Below are positions 36,002 to 47,204 of a stretch of 64,000 nucleotides of DNA, piece after piece. A model generated the notes under the pieces. That model did no database searches. It was not told the origin of the DNA and saw nothing but the letters and a program-made list of their open reading frames with translations. The translations under genes were made by a program, and so were the position numbers. The DNA comes from Odobenus rosmarus divergens (taxonomy: Eukaryota; Chordata; Mammalia; Carnivora; Odobenidae). The stretch spans positions 1,316,596 to 1,380,595 of the forward strand of contig NW_004450303.1 of NCBI RefSeq assembly GCF_000321225.1, written 5' to 3'. Positions within the stretch are counted from its first letter, which is position 1. The number at the start of each line of letters is the position of its first letter.

Positions 36002-37030
36002 CCACTTTTTAGGTTTTATTTTTTCAGAGCAGTTTTAAGATCACACCAAAATTGAGAAGAAGGTGCAGAGAATTTCCATAATATCCCTTGCTCCTACACA
36101 CCCATGGCTTCCCACCCCCATCAAATCCCGCACCAGAGTGGTATATTTGTTATAATTGATAAACCTACATTGGTACATCATTATCACCCAGAGTCTATAG
36201 TTTACATTATGGTTCACTCTTGGTGTTGTACATTCCATGGGTCTTGCAAATGTGTAATGACATGTATTTGTCATTACAGTATCATACAAAATTGTTTCAC
36301 TACCCTAAAAATCCTCTGTACTCTCATAACTCATCCCTTCCTCTTTCCTAACTCCTGGAAATCACTGATTATGTTAATGTCTCCATAGTTTCACTTTTCC
36401 AGAATGTCTGTCTCTATGTTGGAAAATATATAGAGTGTTTTCATATTGGCCTCTTTCATTAAGTGATATTTAAGTTATTAAGTTATTAAGCTATTTCTAG
36501 GTGATATGCATTCCGTGTTCTTTCATAGCTTGATAGCTCATTTCATTTTAGTGTGAATAATAGTCCACTGTCTGGGTGTACCATAGTTTATCCATTCACC
36601 TACCAAAAGGCATTTTGGTTTTTTCCAAGTTTTGGCAGTTGTGAATAAAGCTGGTATAAATATCCATGTGCAATGTTTTATGTATACATACTTTTTAACT
36701 CCTTTGAGTAAATACCAAGGAGCACAATTGCTGGGATCATAGGGTAAAGCCCATGTTTAATTTCATAAGAAACTGCCAAACTGTCTTCTAAGTGGCTGTG
36801 CCATTTGCATCTCCACCAGCAATAAATGCAAGTTATCATTGCTCCACAATCTTGTCAGCATTTGGTATTGTCAGTGTTTTGGATTTTGGCCATTCTAATA
36901 AATGAGTTTATAGTTGTACCTCGTTGTTTTAATTTGTAATTCTTCAATGACAAAATGATGAGCATCTTTTCGTATATTTATTTGCCATCTATAGATCTTC
37001 TTCAGTGAGGTGTCTTTCTTACTTTTAAGT
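36002..37030 (-). mobile_element. Old L1 (L1MB/L1MC-like), antisense, inserted in L2
   Basis: The reverse 3' end begins with 'cagagcagttttaagatc' and 'gaagaaggtgcagagaatt', then 'accagagtggtatatttg', 'tacattggtacatcattatc' and 'ggttcactcttggtgttg'. It goes into antisense ORF2 C-terminus ('ttgctgggatcatagggt', 'ccatttgcatctccaccag'). That is the standard antisense layout of a Mesozoic-age L1. The open frames at 36,041-36,388 are by-products. Confidence 0.88.
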
Positions 37031-37211
37031 CCATCTTTGATTTTTCAGGAATTCTGTCAACTTCACATTCAAAATACATCTGATGTTGGACCACTACTCT
37101 CCACATTCACTACAATCTACCTGGACTAAATCATGGTTTCCTCTCATATGGATTATCATTACAATAGCTTATTAACTGACTTGACTCTCTATGGCCAAAG
37201 TGATCATTTTT

Positions 37212-37390
37212 TTAAAGGTTTTATTTATTTATTTGAGAGGGAGAGAGAGCACAAGTGGGAAGAGGGGCAGAGGGAGAGACAGAAGCAGACTCCTCTCTGA
37301 GCAGGGAGCCCAATGTGGGGCTCAATCCCAGGACCCTAAAATCATGATCTGAGCTGAAGGCAGATGCTTAACTATGCCACCCAGGTGCCC
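37212..37390 (-). mobile_element. SINEC inserted in L2, antisense
   Basis: 'aaaggttttatttatttatt', GA tract, reverse head 'ccacccaggtgcccc'. Target-site duplication 'caaagtgatcattttt' (37,196 on) against 'caaaagtgatccttttt' (37,391 on). The L2 reading continues across it. Confidence 0.93.
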
Positions 37391-38116
37391 CAAAAGTGAT
37401 CCTTTTTAAATAAAAGGTAGAGTAAGCCATTTTTCAGTACCCTTATATGTTTTCTCATCTTCACAAAGTCATTAAAATTATTTACAACATTATCTGCTAC
37501 TCGTACCTCTCTGACCATACCTCCTAATAAACCCTGCTATTTTCACGCAACACTGGTTACACCAGCCTCCTTAATGTTTCTTTAAAATGCCAAATAAAAT
37601 TCTCAGGGCATTTATACTTACTGAGTCTTCTCCCTTGAGCTGTCTTCTGTTATCCGTATGGCTTTCTCCCTCATCTCTTTCAGGAAGTTCATTAAATGTT
37701 ACCATCTCAGTGAGGCCTCTCCTTTCACTTACTTAAAAATATAACACTCCCCTCTTAGCACTCAATATCCCCTTTCCTAACTTTGTTTTTCTCCATTTTA
37801 CCTATAACTATCAAATATGTAATATATCAGACATACTATCTTTTTTGTTGTCTGTCAGATCCTTCAGACTCAAGAAGATATGGATTTTGCAGAGATTTTT
37901 AGCACCTAGAAAAATCAATGTTTAGACCCACCAGGAATACTAGAAGTAGCCCTGCTTCCTACAAGCTCTTCAATAAGCATGTTATCAAAATCAGATTATT
38001 ACCAAGACTGATTTTTAAAAGTACCAAATTGTTTAAGTTTACATTTCCCTTCACGTGAACCTTGATGAGCAAAAATTTCTTAGGAATCAATTATATTTAT
38101 TCTACGTGAATGTGAA

Positions 38117-38546
38117 AGGTAACCATATTTTTAAATAAAATATATGGTTTTGATCCCTTTCTTACTGATTTATATGGATTTTTGTATGAAAATATTTTTA
38201 TCAGTTTCTCATTTGAATTATATTAATGCTTGAATAGGTAACCATATTTTTAAAAAATATTATGGTTTTTGATCCCTTTCTTACTTATTTTTTTAAATAT
38301 TTTGTTTATTTATTTGAGAGAGAGCACAAGTGGGGGGAAGGGGCAAAGGGAGAGAGAGAAGCACACTCCCTGCTGAGCAGGGAGCCCAAAGCAGGGCTCA
38401 ATCCCAGGACCCGGAGAACATGACCTGAGCCAAAGGCAGACACTTAACCGACTGAGCCACCCAGGTGCCCCTCTTACCTATTTATATGGAGTTTTGTATA
38501 AAAGTATTTTTATTAGTTTCTCATTAGAATTATATTAATGCATGAA
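38117..38546. repeat. 118-bp tandem duplication, second copy split by a SINE
   Basis: Copy 1 is 38,117-38,234. Copy 2 starts at 38,235 with the same 'aggtaaccatatttttaaa', passes 'gatccctttcttact', is interrupted by a SINE, and finishes with 'gtttctcattagaattatat' up to 38,546. The copies differ by scattered substitutions and small indels, so the duplication is old. Confidence 0.9.
38291..38470 (-). mobile_element. SINEC, antisense, in duplication copy 2
   Basis: 'tttgtttatttatttgagag', GA tract, reverse head 'ccacccaggtgcccc'. Flanks 'tttcttacttattt' and 'cctcttacctattt' form the probable target-site duplication. Confidence 0.94.
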
Positions 38547-39190
38547 TTTTATCTTTTTAGTTGAGTTTGTCAATATATTTAATAATTTTGGGGTTTTGAG
38601 TCATATTTAGAGATGTTTCATTCTAAGATCTAAATATTTTTCCAAATTTTCTTCTCATATTTTATGATTTATGTATTGACAATTAAATATGTGTTCCATC
38701 TTAATTTATTTTTATGTAGGGTGTGATTTGGGGATTCAAATTTATTTTTCCAATGGCCACCCATTTAGGCCAAAATCATTTATTCATTTTTTTCCTCCCC
38801 TTACTGGAAATACTACCTTTACATGTATATTAACCACGTACACTGGTTGAGTCCCAAACTGCAATATCATCTGTGAATCAATTACACATTGTTTTAGTTA
38901 ATACAACCCTAAGCTATATTGTAATATCCTGGACAGCTAGTACACACTTATCATTTGAGTCCAAAATCATCAGGAAATATTTTAGCTAGTACATTTTTCT
39001 GAGTGAGTTTAGGATCATCTTGTCATACTTTAAGAACCCAAAAGTAAAAAGAAATGTCATTTCAGTTAAAGTGGTAGATAAAGAATTGCTTGCCTTTCTT
39101 CCCTTATGGACAATTTTCTTCATATCCAATATTCTAAGTAGAACTTCCTAAAACATGAAAGTATAGAAAGTACTTACTCTGAGTCACTTG
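38547..39190. other. No gene seen; AT-rich
   Basis: Texture resembles degraded antisense L1 ('ggattcaaatttatttttcc', 'caatggccacccatttagg' near 38,740), but I cannot define its limits. Confidence 0.35.
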
Positions 39191-39395
39191 ACCTGCTTTC
39201 TAATGCTGATCAACCATTTCCTCACTGTGTAGTCTTAAGTAATGTCCTTAACCTCTTCGAATCTTTTTTATCACCTATGACAGTGTAAAATTATAATAAT
39301 CTCATAACATTTGCTGTGAGGAGAAAATTAGATGATGAATCTCAGTAATTTAACATAATGGCATATAATAAGCATCAACCACCATTATTAGTAAT
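39191..39395 (+). repeat. MIR fragment
   Basis: 'cactgtgtagtcttaagtaa', 'ccttaacctcttcgaatc', 'aaaattataataatctc', 'gctgtgaggagaaaattag' and 'ataataagcatcaaccacc' follow the sense MIR order closely. Confidence 0.75.
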
Positions 39396-39751
39396 ACTTT
39401 GGGCTTTCATTTACAGATCAGAAATTAGAATAAGGACACAATAGGAAAATACTGGAAGCCATCTATTTTGGTGTTCTATAAATCAAGGGAGTATTATACA
39501 GTTGATCATTATTTGTAGATTTCATATTTGTGAAGTCATCTACTCACTAAAATTTATTTGCCACCCCCAAATTAATACTCACTGTGATTTCATATCACAC
39601 CTGCTATGAATATGCACAGGTAGAGAGCTGTAAAATGTTTGAGTCACTCTACTCCCTCTTGAGGTCCAACAAGGTGCCATTCTGCCTTCAGCTCTCATAC
39701 TGTAAGCAAGTGTCTTTCTATAATCTATCTAGTGGATGGATAGATAGATGT

Positions 39752-39862
39752 GAAAGAAGCACATCTACCACACTTGTTTTCTCTGTAAGGCACAGTACCA
39801 CCTTTTTACACTTAGAAACACTAGATAGCACTTCATCACTATGCATGGGTGCAACTGTAAAC
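39752..39862 (-). pseudogene. Tigger transposase N-terminal remnant, inverted segment
   Basis: On the minus strand this reads residues such as MHSDEVLSSVSKCKKVVLC and LTEKTSVVDVLL, the start of a Tigger-type transposase DNA-binding (CENP-B/HTH-like) region that normally precedes the helix with EFNVN. In this copy the following helix (HEFNVNKSTMNT) is encoded on the opposite strand at about 40,196-40,230, so the gene is physically broken by an inversion plus an L1. No activity is possible. Confidence 0.75.
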
Positions 39863-39937
39863 AGTGAAATCACCAGCCAAAAGCACAAAAATGCAAAAAC
39901 AAGATAGATGCTTGGAAGTGCTAGATAGATGATGGAA

Positions 39938-40160
39938 ATCAGAGGGAGAGATGAACCATGAGAGACTATGGACTCCAAGAAATAAACTGAGGGTTTTAGA
40001 GGGGAGGGGGATGGGGAGATGTGTTAGTCCGGTGATGGGTATTAAGGAGGGCAGGTATTGTATGGAGCACTGGGTGTTATATGCAAACAAGGAATCATAG
40101 AACACTACAACAAAAACTAATGATGTACCGTATGGTGACTAACATAAAAAAAAAAAAAAG
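39938..40160 (+). mobile_element. 5'-truncated L1 3' UTR tail inside the Tigger
   Basis: 'agggagagatgaaccatgag', 'ctgagggttttagagggg', 'gagcactgggtgttat', 'caaaaactaatgatg' and a terminal A14 run. Only the second 3' UTR module is present. Confidence 0.93.
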
Positions 40161-40761
40161 TTGTGCTTCTTTCAGTCAGGTGTTATGGTGCCACGAGTTC
40201 AATGTTAATAAATCCACAATGAATACATCCAGGAAAAAGAAAAGGAAAATCGTTGAACACTGTGAGCCTGGCCCAGGAAGTCCTAAATAAGCATCTCTAC
40301 TGCACGAAGCAGCTATGGAAAGGTAGAAAAGTAGCTAACTTTGTACATTTATGAGATGACAATTAATAATAAAAAAATAAGTGTACTAGACAGAATTGTT
40401 GTGAAGTTGAAAGTCAGGATCAAAAAAATGGTAAACCCCCCCATAAAAAGAAAAATGGCAAACCCTTCTCAGCAAATGTTTATTATAAAGAAATACTACA
40501 TAGAATTCATTATTTGTGAGAAGTATATATTAAATATATAAGATGTCTTTAAGTGGAAACACACATAAAACAAGGTTATGTACTGATCAGTTGATGAAAA
40601 TGCTGTAAAAAAAGAAAAAAGAAAAAAAAATGTTGTGATCACAGATTTGCAGGAACCTAACATTATATTTCCCCTGGGAGCTAGGGTTCAGTATTGGCTA
40701 ACTCAGTGTTCACAGTAAATTTATAAAACACAACCAACATGAATAACCAGAATCATCCATA

Positions 40762-41435
40762 GTTATAATTTATAAGCAGTTTTCAGTAAGTACTTAGATC
40801 ATTCAAAAGATTCCTTACTTTATGTGACACTTAGCTATTCAGCATACAAATTGAAAATACTCCATCTCACTATTTTATATCATACATTAATCATGTCACA
40901 CCTCAGTAGATACCTCAGTTGTGACTGAAACCATAGCCAGAAAATCAGTGCATCCATTTATTCTAGATATATTTCAAGACTTCTTTGTAAGTTAAGCGTT
41001 ATGCTGGGTACTTGGGACATAAATATCAATGAGGTGTTGTTTCTGCCATTAAGAACCAGCAAAATTGTTATTTCAACGAAGGGCAGAAAATTTCAAAGGA
41101 ACTTACCTATTTTTAATGAAAGAAAAACCAACAACATAAAGCAAATACAGACTGTCACAAAGAAGTCAACTATCGTTTCCTAATAGCGCACAACTGAGAA
41201 CATTTGTTTTTTAACCATAGAAAGGGCTAACTTCTGTTTGAGATTAAGTCTTTATCCATTGTTGACTTCAAATTTCTGACTTACTTATTTTACTTTAAAA
41301 AAATAATATACGTTAATCTTTTTCTTTTCTGATTATAAAGTAGTGTTATGTTCAAAGTAAAAAACCTTTGAACATTGTGAAATATGAAAAGGGAAAAAAT
41401 CACCAGTAATGATTCATATATATTAATAAATTCAT
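40762..41435. other. No gene seen; possible ancient repeat at 40,945-41,060
   Basis: 'gttatgctgggtacttggg' and 'acataaatatcaatgaggtg' resemble an ancient L2/L3-type terminus. The frame at 41,001-41,183 is probably chance. Confidence 0.35.
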
Positions 41436-41577
41436 ATTTATTAAGTGATACCATGCAGTATTTGTCTTTTCTCTCTGGCTTATTTCACTTAGCATAATGC
41501 TCTCAAGATCGAAGATCCATCCATGTTATTGCAAATGGAAATGGATTTCTTACTTTCTCATGGCTGAATAATATTCA

Positions 41578-41664
41578 GATCTATCTATCATCTATCTATC
41601 ATCTAATCTATCTATCATCTATCTATCTATCTATCATCTATCTATCTATCATCATCTATCTATG
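41578..41664 (+). repeat. (ATCT)n microsatellite
   Basis: About 87 bp of ctat/atct units with occasional 'catc' and 'aatc' interruptions, grown inside the antisense L1 where the normal sequence has a short TA-rich run. Confidence 0.93.
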
Positions 41665-41878
41665 TCTCACATCTTCTTTATCCAAGTATCCATTGATGGA
41701 CACTTAGTTTGTTTCAGTATCTTGGCTATTTTGAATAATGTTATAATGATCATGGGAGTGCCGACATCTCTTTGAGATCTTGTTTTCATTTCTTTGGGAT
41801 ATATACCCAAAAGTATGTTTGTTAAATCATATGGTAGTTCTATTTTTAAATTTTTGATGAAAGTCCATACTGTTTTCT

Positions 41879-42067
41879 TTAATATTTTATTTATTTATTT
41901 GACAGGGAGAGAGAGAGAGCATAAGCAAGGGGAGCAGCAAACAGAGGCAGAGGGAGAAGCAGGCTCCCCACTGAGCAAAGAGCCTGACATGAGGCTTGAT
42001 CCCAGGACCTTGGGATCATGAACTGAGCCAAAGGCAGACGCTTAATGAATGAGCCACCCAGGCGCCA
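41879..42067 (-). mobile_element. SINEC in old L1, antisense
   Basis: 'aatattttatttatttattt', GA tract, reverse head ending 'ccacccaggcgcca'. Target-site duplication 'ccatactgttttct' (41,865-41,878) against 'ccatactattttct' (42,068-42,081), one difference. Confidence 0.95.
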
Positions 42068-42625
42068 CCATACTATTTTCTATAGTGGCTGTACCAACTT
42101 ATTCCTACTAACAGTGCATGAGGGTTCCCTTTTCTCCACATCCTCATCAACACTTGTTATTTCTTGTCTTTTTGATGATAGCCATTCTATCAGATATGAG
42201 GAGATATCCCATTGTAGTTTAGATTTGTATTTCCCTAATGACGAGTGATGTTGAACACCTTTTCATGTACCTCTTGGGCATCTGTATGTCTTCTTTGGTA
42301 AAATGTCAATTTACTTCCTCTGCCCATATTTTTAATATATATGTTGCATATTAATCCCTTACCAAATATTTGATTCATAAATATTTTCTCCCATTCCATA
42401 TGCTGCCTTTTCATTCTGTTGATGGTTTCCTTTGCTGTGCAGAAGATTTTTTAGTTTGATAAAGTCTCAGTTGCTTATTTTTGCTGTTGCTGCCATTGCC
42501 TTTGGTGTGAAATCCACAATAATCATTGCCAAGACCTCCATTGTCATGGAGCTTACCTTCTATGTTTTCTTCCTAAGTGTTTAGTTTCAGGTCTTAACTT
42601 TAAGTCTCTAATCAATTTTGAGTAA

Positions 42626-44589
42626 ATAAATCACCTTGGCAGATATGTGAAAAACAGATTTTAGAGAGACAAAACCAGTGAGAAGCCTGGTTTAGTAGTT
42701 GGGTCAAGAAAAAAACAATCACTGAAGTAAGATGTAGTAGTAGAAATGGTAAGGAAGAGAGTGAGGTGAGAACTATTTCATTTAAAGTCTTTAAGTCCAA
42801 CACACTCTAACTGAGTGCTGGGATGTAATTTGTGAAATTCTAGATAATTGACTGGTTAGGTTTATGACTTCTCAGTTCAAGCCATCTTTTATTCCTTAAG
42901 TGATCTAACAGTCTACATTCTCTGAGAACGCCAGCTGAAGAAAACACCATTTGTTAGCCCAAATGTTGACACGGGTCTAAAAAGTACTCTATTTATTGTG
43001 CTACTTCACGATTCCCGTTTCCAACTTTGTTGCTACCGATAATTATCGAAGGTAAGACCGTGGCTGTGGCCCTGACACACTGTCTGGAAACTTGAAGAAG
43101 TGCAAATGACTTTTTGTAAATTGGTTGTTTTGTTGCAGGAAAGTCTGTTTTGAAGCTGAGAAATCTATTTTACAGCATGAGGTTTGCAACTTTGCAAACT
43201 GCATGTTGTAAAATACAGATATATTTATGTCTTAGACCTTCCTATTTCTGGGGAAGAAGACTGAGAACAGCACCTATGGTTGTAATATTCTTTGAAAAGT
43301 TGCTGCACCATGGTATGGGTTGTATGTCCTAGAAGACAAACCATTATACAAAAATCCTGCTGGAAGAGTATAGGAAAGAAAATACTGATATAATAAGATA
43401 TTCCATATAGTTTTTCAGCTAGCTAAAGAAACTAGGGAGGAAAAACACTTCATAATCCTCCCTAATCCAGTCACATCAGCATATTGAATCTTTAATAGCC
43501 TCCATGTTCTTAAAATCTGAACATATTTATTAGGAGAGTCTTCAAACAAACAAAATGAAGTAAGGTCATCAACAATCCAAATCCCCAACCTTCATCCTCA
43601 GTACCAAGTCAGGATACACTTGGATGTTCCAGAGTCTGACCTCAAGATAGATAGGTTGAGATTGAGCCATGGCTGTATCTCTATCATCAGGCTACTAATT
43701 TAGAGAGAAGCCAACAAGTTGATTCAGTCATAAAACATCACCCAAATGAGCAATATGCAAACCAAAGCAGGCCAGCCTGTAACCAGGGCACAGTTCCCTT
43801 ATAGAAATTTTTGTCCCTCTTAAGATACTAGAAGTCAGCACCCCCTTGCTCATTGGTTCCTCCCTACCAAAGTAGCAACATCCACAGCGAGAGCTCATTT
43901 TAATTGGTTCATTTATGCCTAAGGCTGCCCATTAAAAGAATGCTTCGGTGTCTAAATAGTTTAAATGATTTATCTTACCTACTGACTTTAAGTTTAGCAA
44001 CTATAGAATTAAAAAGGGAAAAACTGCAGATGAGAACAAAATTTTATCATGTCATTTACTCAAAATAGAGCATTCTAAACCTAAATACATTCGACCATCT
44101 CATACTTCACACTTGCCAGAGGAAGTAAGTAAAATATGCTTTTAAGAAACCATTTAGAGACACACACAGACATAGGCACACATGTGCGCACACACACACA
44201 CTTATTAACATAAGCCATCTTTGATGGAAAAAAGATCAATTGAATAGATAAAACTAAAAAGCTTTATTCTTCTACGGACCTTGTGTCTATCTGGAAATAT
44301 TGCCTTATGAAATAAGTGCCTTTTCTTTCTTAAAACACTTAGTGGTTGAGAAATTTCTTTAGCTGTACCTGCTTTCTTCCTCTCCACCTTTATAAAATGA
44401 TTTGCTAAGAGCCAAATATATCTAGTTGCTTATTCTTTCCTTAGTGATTGTAAATTATTTGAAAGCATAGATACATTTTCTTTCTTCTTCTTTAGTTATA
44501 CTAGAGAAGATGGTACTTTTTTTTTGTCACTAACGGTATAACAACATATATTAGGAAAAGAGATAAAGAAGGCATGTTTACTATTGTTA
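42626..44589. other. No gene seen; unique sequence
   Basis: About 2 kb without recognised repeats apart from a CA-rich run at about 44,160-44,202. Frames at 42,612-42,803, 43,150-43,332 and 44,205-44,387 have no signature. Confidence 0.45.
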
Positions 44590-44720
44590 TTTTAATGTGT
44601 TCATTAAATCAACAAAAGCTTATTGAATGCTTGCCATGTGTCAAGTGAACTCGACATTAGGATATAAAATGGAATAAGACAATATCTCTATCCTCAAGTT
44701 CAATGTAGAAGACATTAAGT
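44590..44720 (-). repeat. Ancient mammalian-wide repeat (L2/L3-type)
   Basis: 'cttattgaatgcttgccatg', 'tgtcaagtgaactcgac' and the following 'gataaaatgg'-type stretch recall the antisense end of an ancient repeat. Family uncertain. Confidence 0.35.
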
Positions 44721-44794
44721 AAGTCAGAATTGTAATACGGTATGATTCAACCCATCATAATAAAAAAACAAAACAGCAGGAGTAATAATACATT

Positions 44795-45025
44795 AAAAAT
44801 TAGAATTTTTAGATACCAGGAATTTGTCCATCCTTGCAAATGTTTAGCATACATATTGTCATTTTTTCTAAAACTATCCCAAAGAAGTAGGCATTAGCTT
44901 CTTAATTTTGTACAAAGTTACTAAACATAAGAGGTACCATGTTGAAGGTCACAGTTTTAAGGTGTCAGAGTTAGGATTTGAGTCCAGATCTGTCTGTCTC
45001 CAAAACCAAGGCTCTACATAGCCAC
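44795..45025 (-). repeat. MIR-like fragment
   Basis: 'catacatattgtcatttt', 'aggtcacagttttaaggtg' and 'tcagagttaggatttgagtc' fit a decayed antisense MIR, including the 'gatttgagtccag' tRNA-like B-box side. Confidence 0.55.
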
Positions 45026-46724
45026 TTATGCTTCTTCTGAACAACCTAAAAGTATACTTTAAGAATGTTCCTGGAAGTCAGAGAAGGGACATTTTAAACT
45101 CCCCGGAAGGTCAAGAAATGTGTTCTACAGGAGGGGATCAGAACTGACCCATTTGTGAAGGACTCATAGGAGGTAGTTAAATGAAATGGCCTCCATGGGA
45201 CTATTCTGCAGGCAGATTTTGCAGCATATGTAAAACTTGGTCATGAGAGCTCATGCCAAATCTGAGAAAATGCCAGCAATTGTTCTGATTTAACTGAAGG
45301 CTTTATATGACAGAGTGGCTGGTGGGATATGAGGTTAGATTTGGAGGAATGGGCTTTGTGGCCCTAACTAACTGGGGAGCTTCATTGTACAGAAGTAGGA
45401 AAGATGAAAGGCTATGTTGCAATGTAGGACAGCAATTCTCATGATCCTCTTCTGCGCCCTGAGAAAAAGTATAAACACCAAACCTGGGGAGAAGCCTTTT
45501 CTCCTTTCCAAGGGACTTACCACTTTGAAACTGTGGACAATATATTGTGCAGGTTATGATTTCTGTAATTGGCTCCTGGATGATTCATATCTTTAGTTCA
45601 CCTGCTATTATTTTTCTCTACATTATCATTTTGTCTCAAGTGGCATTTTTTTTAATTCGTTCTTTCCACACTTATTGAGTGCACAGTGTGTATTGTTCCC
45701 TACAGTAAGTCCTGGAAACATAAAGATGAGTGGATCTATTCTTAAACTTGGAGGATCTTACAGTTTTAAGAAAGAGAAAGAAATGAGAATAGACCAGGCC
45801 AACATAATGTTGAATGTGCTATAAATAGTGGTATGAAAATGACACTATATGACAAAGGTCAAATAAGTGGTTTAAAGAGCAAGAAAAGGTTTTCCAGAAG
45901 AGGCCACATTTGAGACATTATTTTACAGAAATGTTCTTTCTGCCCTGCCTTCCTGCAGTGTCCTCACTTTCGCCCCCATAGAGTTATTGCTTTAAATATC
46001 AATCTCCCACTTACATAGTGCCCTGAAATGCTGAACTGAATCAAGCATCATTCTCCGGGGCTATGTGGCTTTACAATCTAAAAGGAGACATATGTATGTA
46101 TAAGTTTAAATCAACTTCTTAAGTAGCCATTGTATTTAGCATAAGTTGTAGGTCCAAATTTTACATTTACCCATAGTTAGAGAAAGGTGAAGAGCAATAT
46201 GTCTAAAAATTCAGTGTTGGTGTACCTGGTTTAAAACTAGCAGGAAAGAAGCCCATTTATTATAACAAATATCTTTTAAAAGTGTAATATAAATGTAAAT
46301 TATAGTTTTATGAAGTAAATGGAGATACTAATGCATTTATGGCCGGTGTCAAGAGTTCAGTGAAAATGGTCCTATATATTGTGCTGTCTTGAATTCAGAA
46401 AGTCTTATTATAAGTAATTTTATAGATTTTTTCTTCATAAAGAACATGGAAAGGATATACTGCTTAATGTGGGTCAGAGCCTACAATTCATGTAAAGTGC
46501 ACATACTATTTTATTAACGGGGCTAGGGTTAAATAAATATTTCAAGGTTTTTAGAAAAGAATGCATTTTGTTTATTTTATTTCAAAGATGAACTTAGACT
46601 TAGGAATAGGTTGTCTTCCAAAAGTTCAAATTGAAAGTTAGTTATTTTGAAATTAGAACATATTAACTTATAGTGATATTGTTATAAATGATGATATTTT
46701 AAAGAAATAATACCCAATGTCAAG
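45026..46724. other. No gene seen; ancient repeat traces at 45,650-45,930
   Basis: 'cacttattgagtgcacagtg', 'gtcctggaaacataaagatg' and 'ccagaagaggccacatttg' resemble an ancient L2/L3-type repeat. The rest is unique. Confidence 0.35.
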
Positions 46725-47204
46725 TTGTTATCTTTTAAATTGTTCAAAACATGGATGGTATATAGGTGTACTCTAATCATTGCCTTATTACTCATGGGTC
46801 CAATCTTATGCATAGTTATTTTTATCCACGGACAACGAGGAGTAGGGCCAGGGTTATTGAATCTTCAGTTCAGAAAAAGATACCTGATCTGGCATCCAAA
46901 ACAGGAGGCTCTGGCAGTTCTGCGGGATGCTGTGAGTGGCAAAGTCCAGAAAATGTATATGTTATATGCAGCGGCCCAGATCTTAAAGATAGCTCTGTGG
47001 TTTGTCCATGAGGACATTGAAATATTGCTTCTTGGGCGCCTGGATGGCTCAGTCGTTAAGCGTCTGCCTTCGGCTCAGGTCATGATCCCAGGGTCCTGGG
47101 ATCGAGTCCCACATAGGGCTCCCTGCTTGGCAGGAAGCCTGCTTCTCCCTCTCCCACTCCCCCTGCTTGTGTTCCTACTCTCGCTGTGTCTCTCTGTCAA
47201 ATAA
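46725..47204 (+). other. Open frame of unknown origin running into a SINE
   Basis: A 159-codon frame. Its first ~103 codons (46,725-47,033) come from unique sequence and the last ~56 from the SINE at 47,034. There is a hydrophobic stretch near residues 16-35 (LIIALLLMGPILCIVIFI), but no domain or family that I recognise, no Kozak-like context of note and no splice evidence. A second frame (46,766-47,011) overlaps it, which argues for a chance opening in a locally less AT-rich block. Most likely not a gene; a fragment of an unrecognised old transposon or pseudogene is possible. Confidence 0.2.

Larger units (their letters stand above)
35040..37865 (+). mobile_element. Long L2 (CR1/L2-clade LINE), split twice
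   Basis: A plus-strand L2 in three blocks. Block 1 (about 35,040-36,000) shows the RT region: 'cacatctacccatctacc', 'gtcaacaatgacctccac', 'gacccatcagcagcatttgg', 'aggctcagtcattgattg' and 'tcatggcttcaaatac'. The last corresponds to the stretch just before the YADD site, here degraded. Block 2 (about 37,031-37,211) continues with 'ctgtcaacttcacattcaaa'. Block 3 (about 37,391-37,865) carries 'gtgatcctttttaaataaaa', 'ctctctgacc', 'caggaagttcattaaatg' and 'ccatctcagtgaggcctctc', the known L2 3' region. An antisense L1 sits between blocks 1 and 2, and a SINE between 2 and 3. L2 predates placental radiation and is inactive in mammals. Confidence 0.85.
39499..40759 (+). mobile_element. Tigger/pogo-type DNA transposon, rearranged
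   Basis: A non-autonomous or decayed member of the pogo/Tigger group. It starts 'cagttgatcattatttgtag' after a TA at 39,497-39,498 and ends near 40,759 before 'ta', with terminal sequence resembling the inverse of the start ('gaataaccagaatcatcc'). Recognised internal phrases on the plus strand include 'ctcactaaaatttatttgcc', 'gaggtccaacaaggtgcc', 'taaaacaaggttatgtactg' and 'gcaggaacctaacattatat'. A segment at about 39,740-39,932 lies in reverse orientation and an L1 tail sits at 39,938-40,160. Subfamily not assigned. Confidence 0.82.
41440..42625 (-). mobile_element. Old L1 ORF2 region, antisense, with SINE and ATCT array
   Basis: Antisense ORF2 landmarks run in order: 'cttatttcacttagcataat', 'catccatgttattgcaaatg', 'atccattgatggacactta', 'ttgggatatatacccaaaag', 'ctatagtggctgtaccaac', 'agggttcccttttctccac', 'ctgatggtttcctttgctg'-like text near 42,420, and 'cctttggtgtgaaatcc' near 42,500. 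It is interrupted by a tetranucleotide array at 41,578-41,664 and a SINE at 41,879-42,067. Reading frames are destroyed. Confidence 0.88.

Noticed and set aside
36041..36388. Frames of 82 and 94 codons on opposite strands
   Set aside because: Both lie in the antisense old L1 3' UTR region.
41578..41664. Regular short repeats as a CRISPR array
   Set aside because: The units are 4 bp with no unique spacers, inside a mammalian L1; this is a microsatellite.
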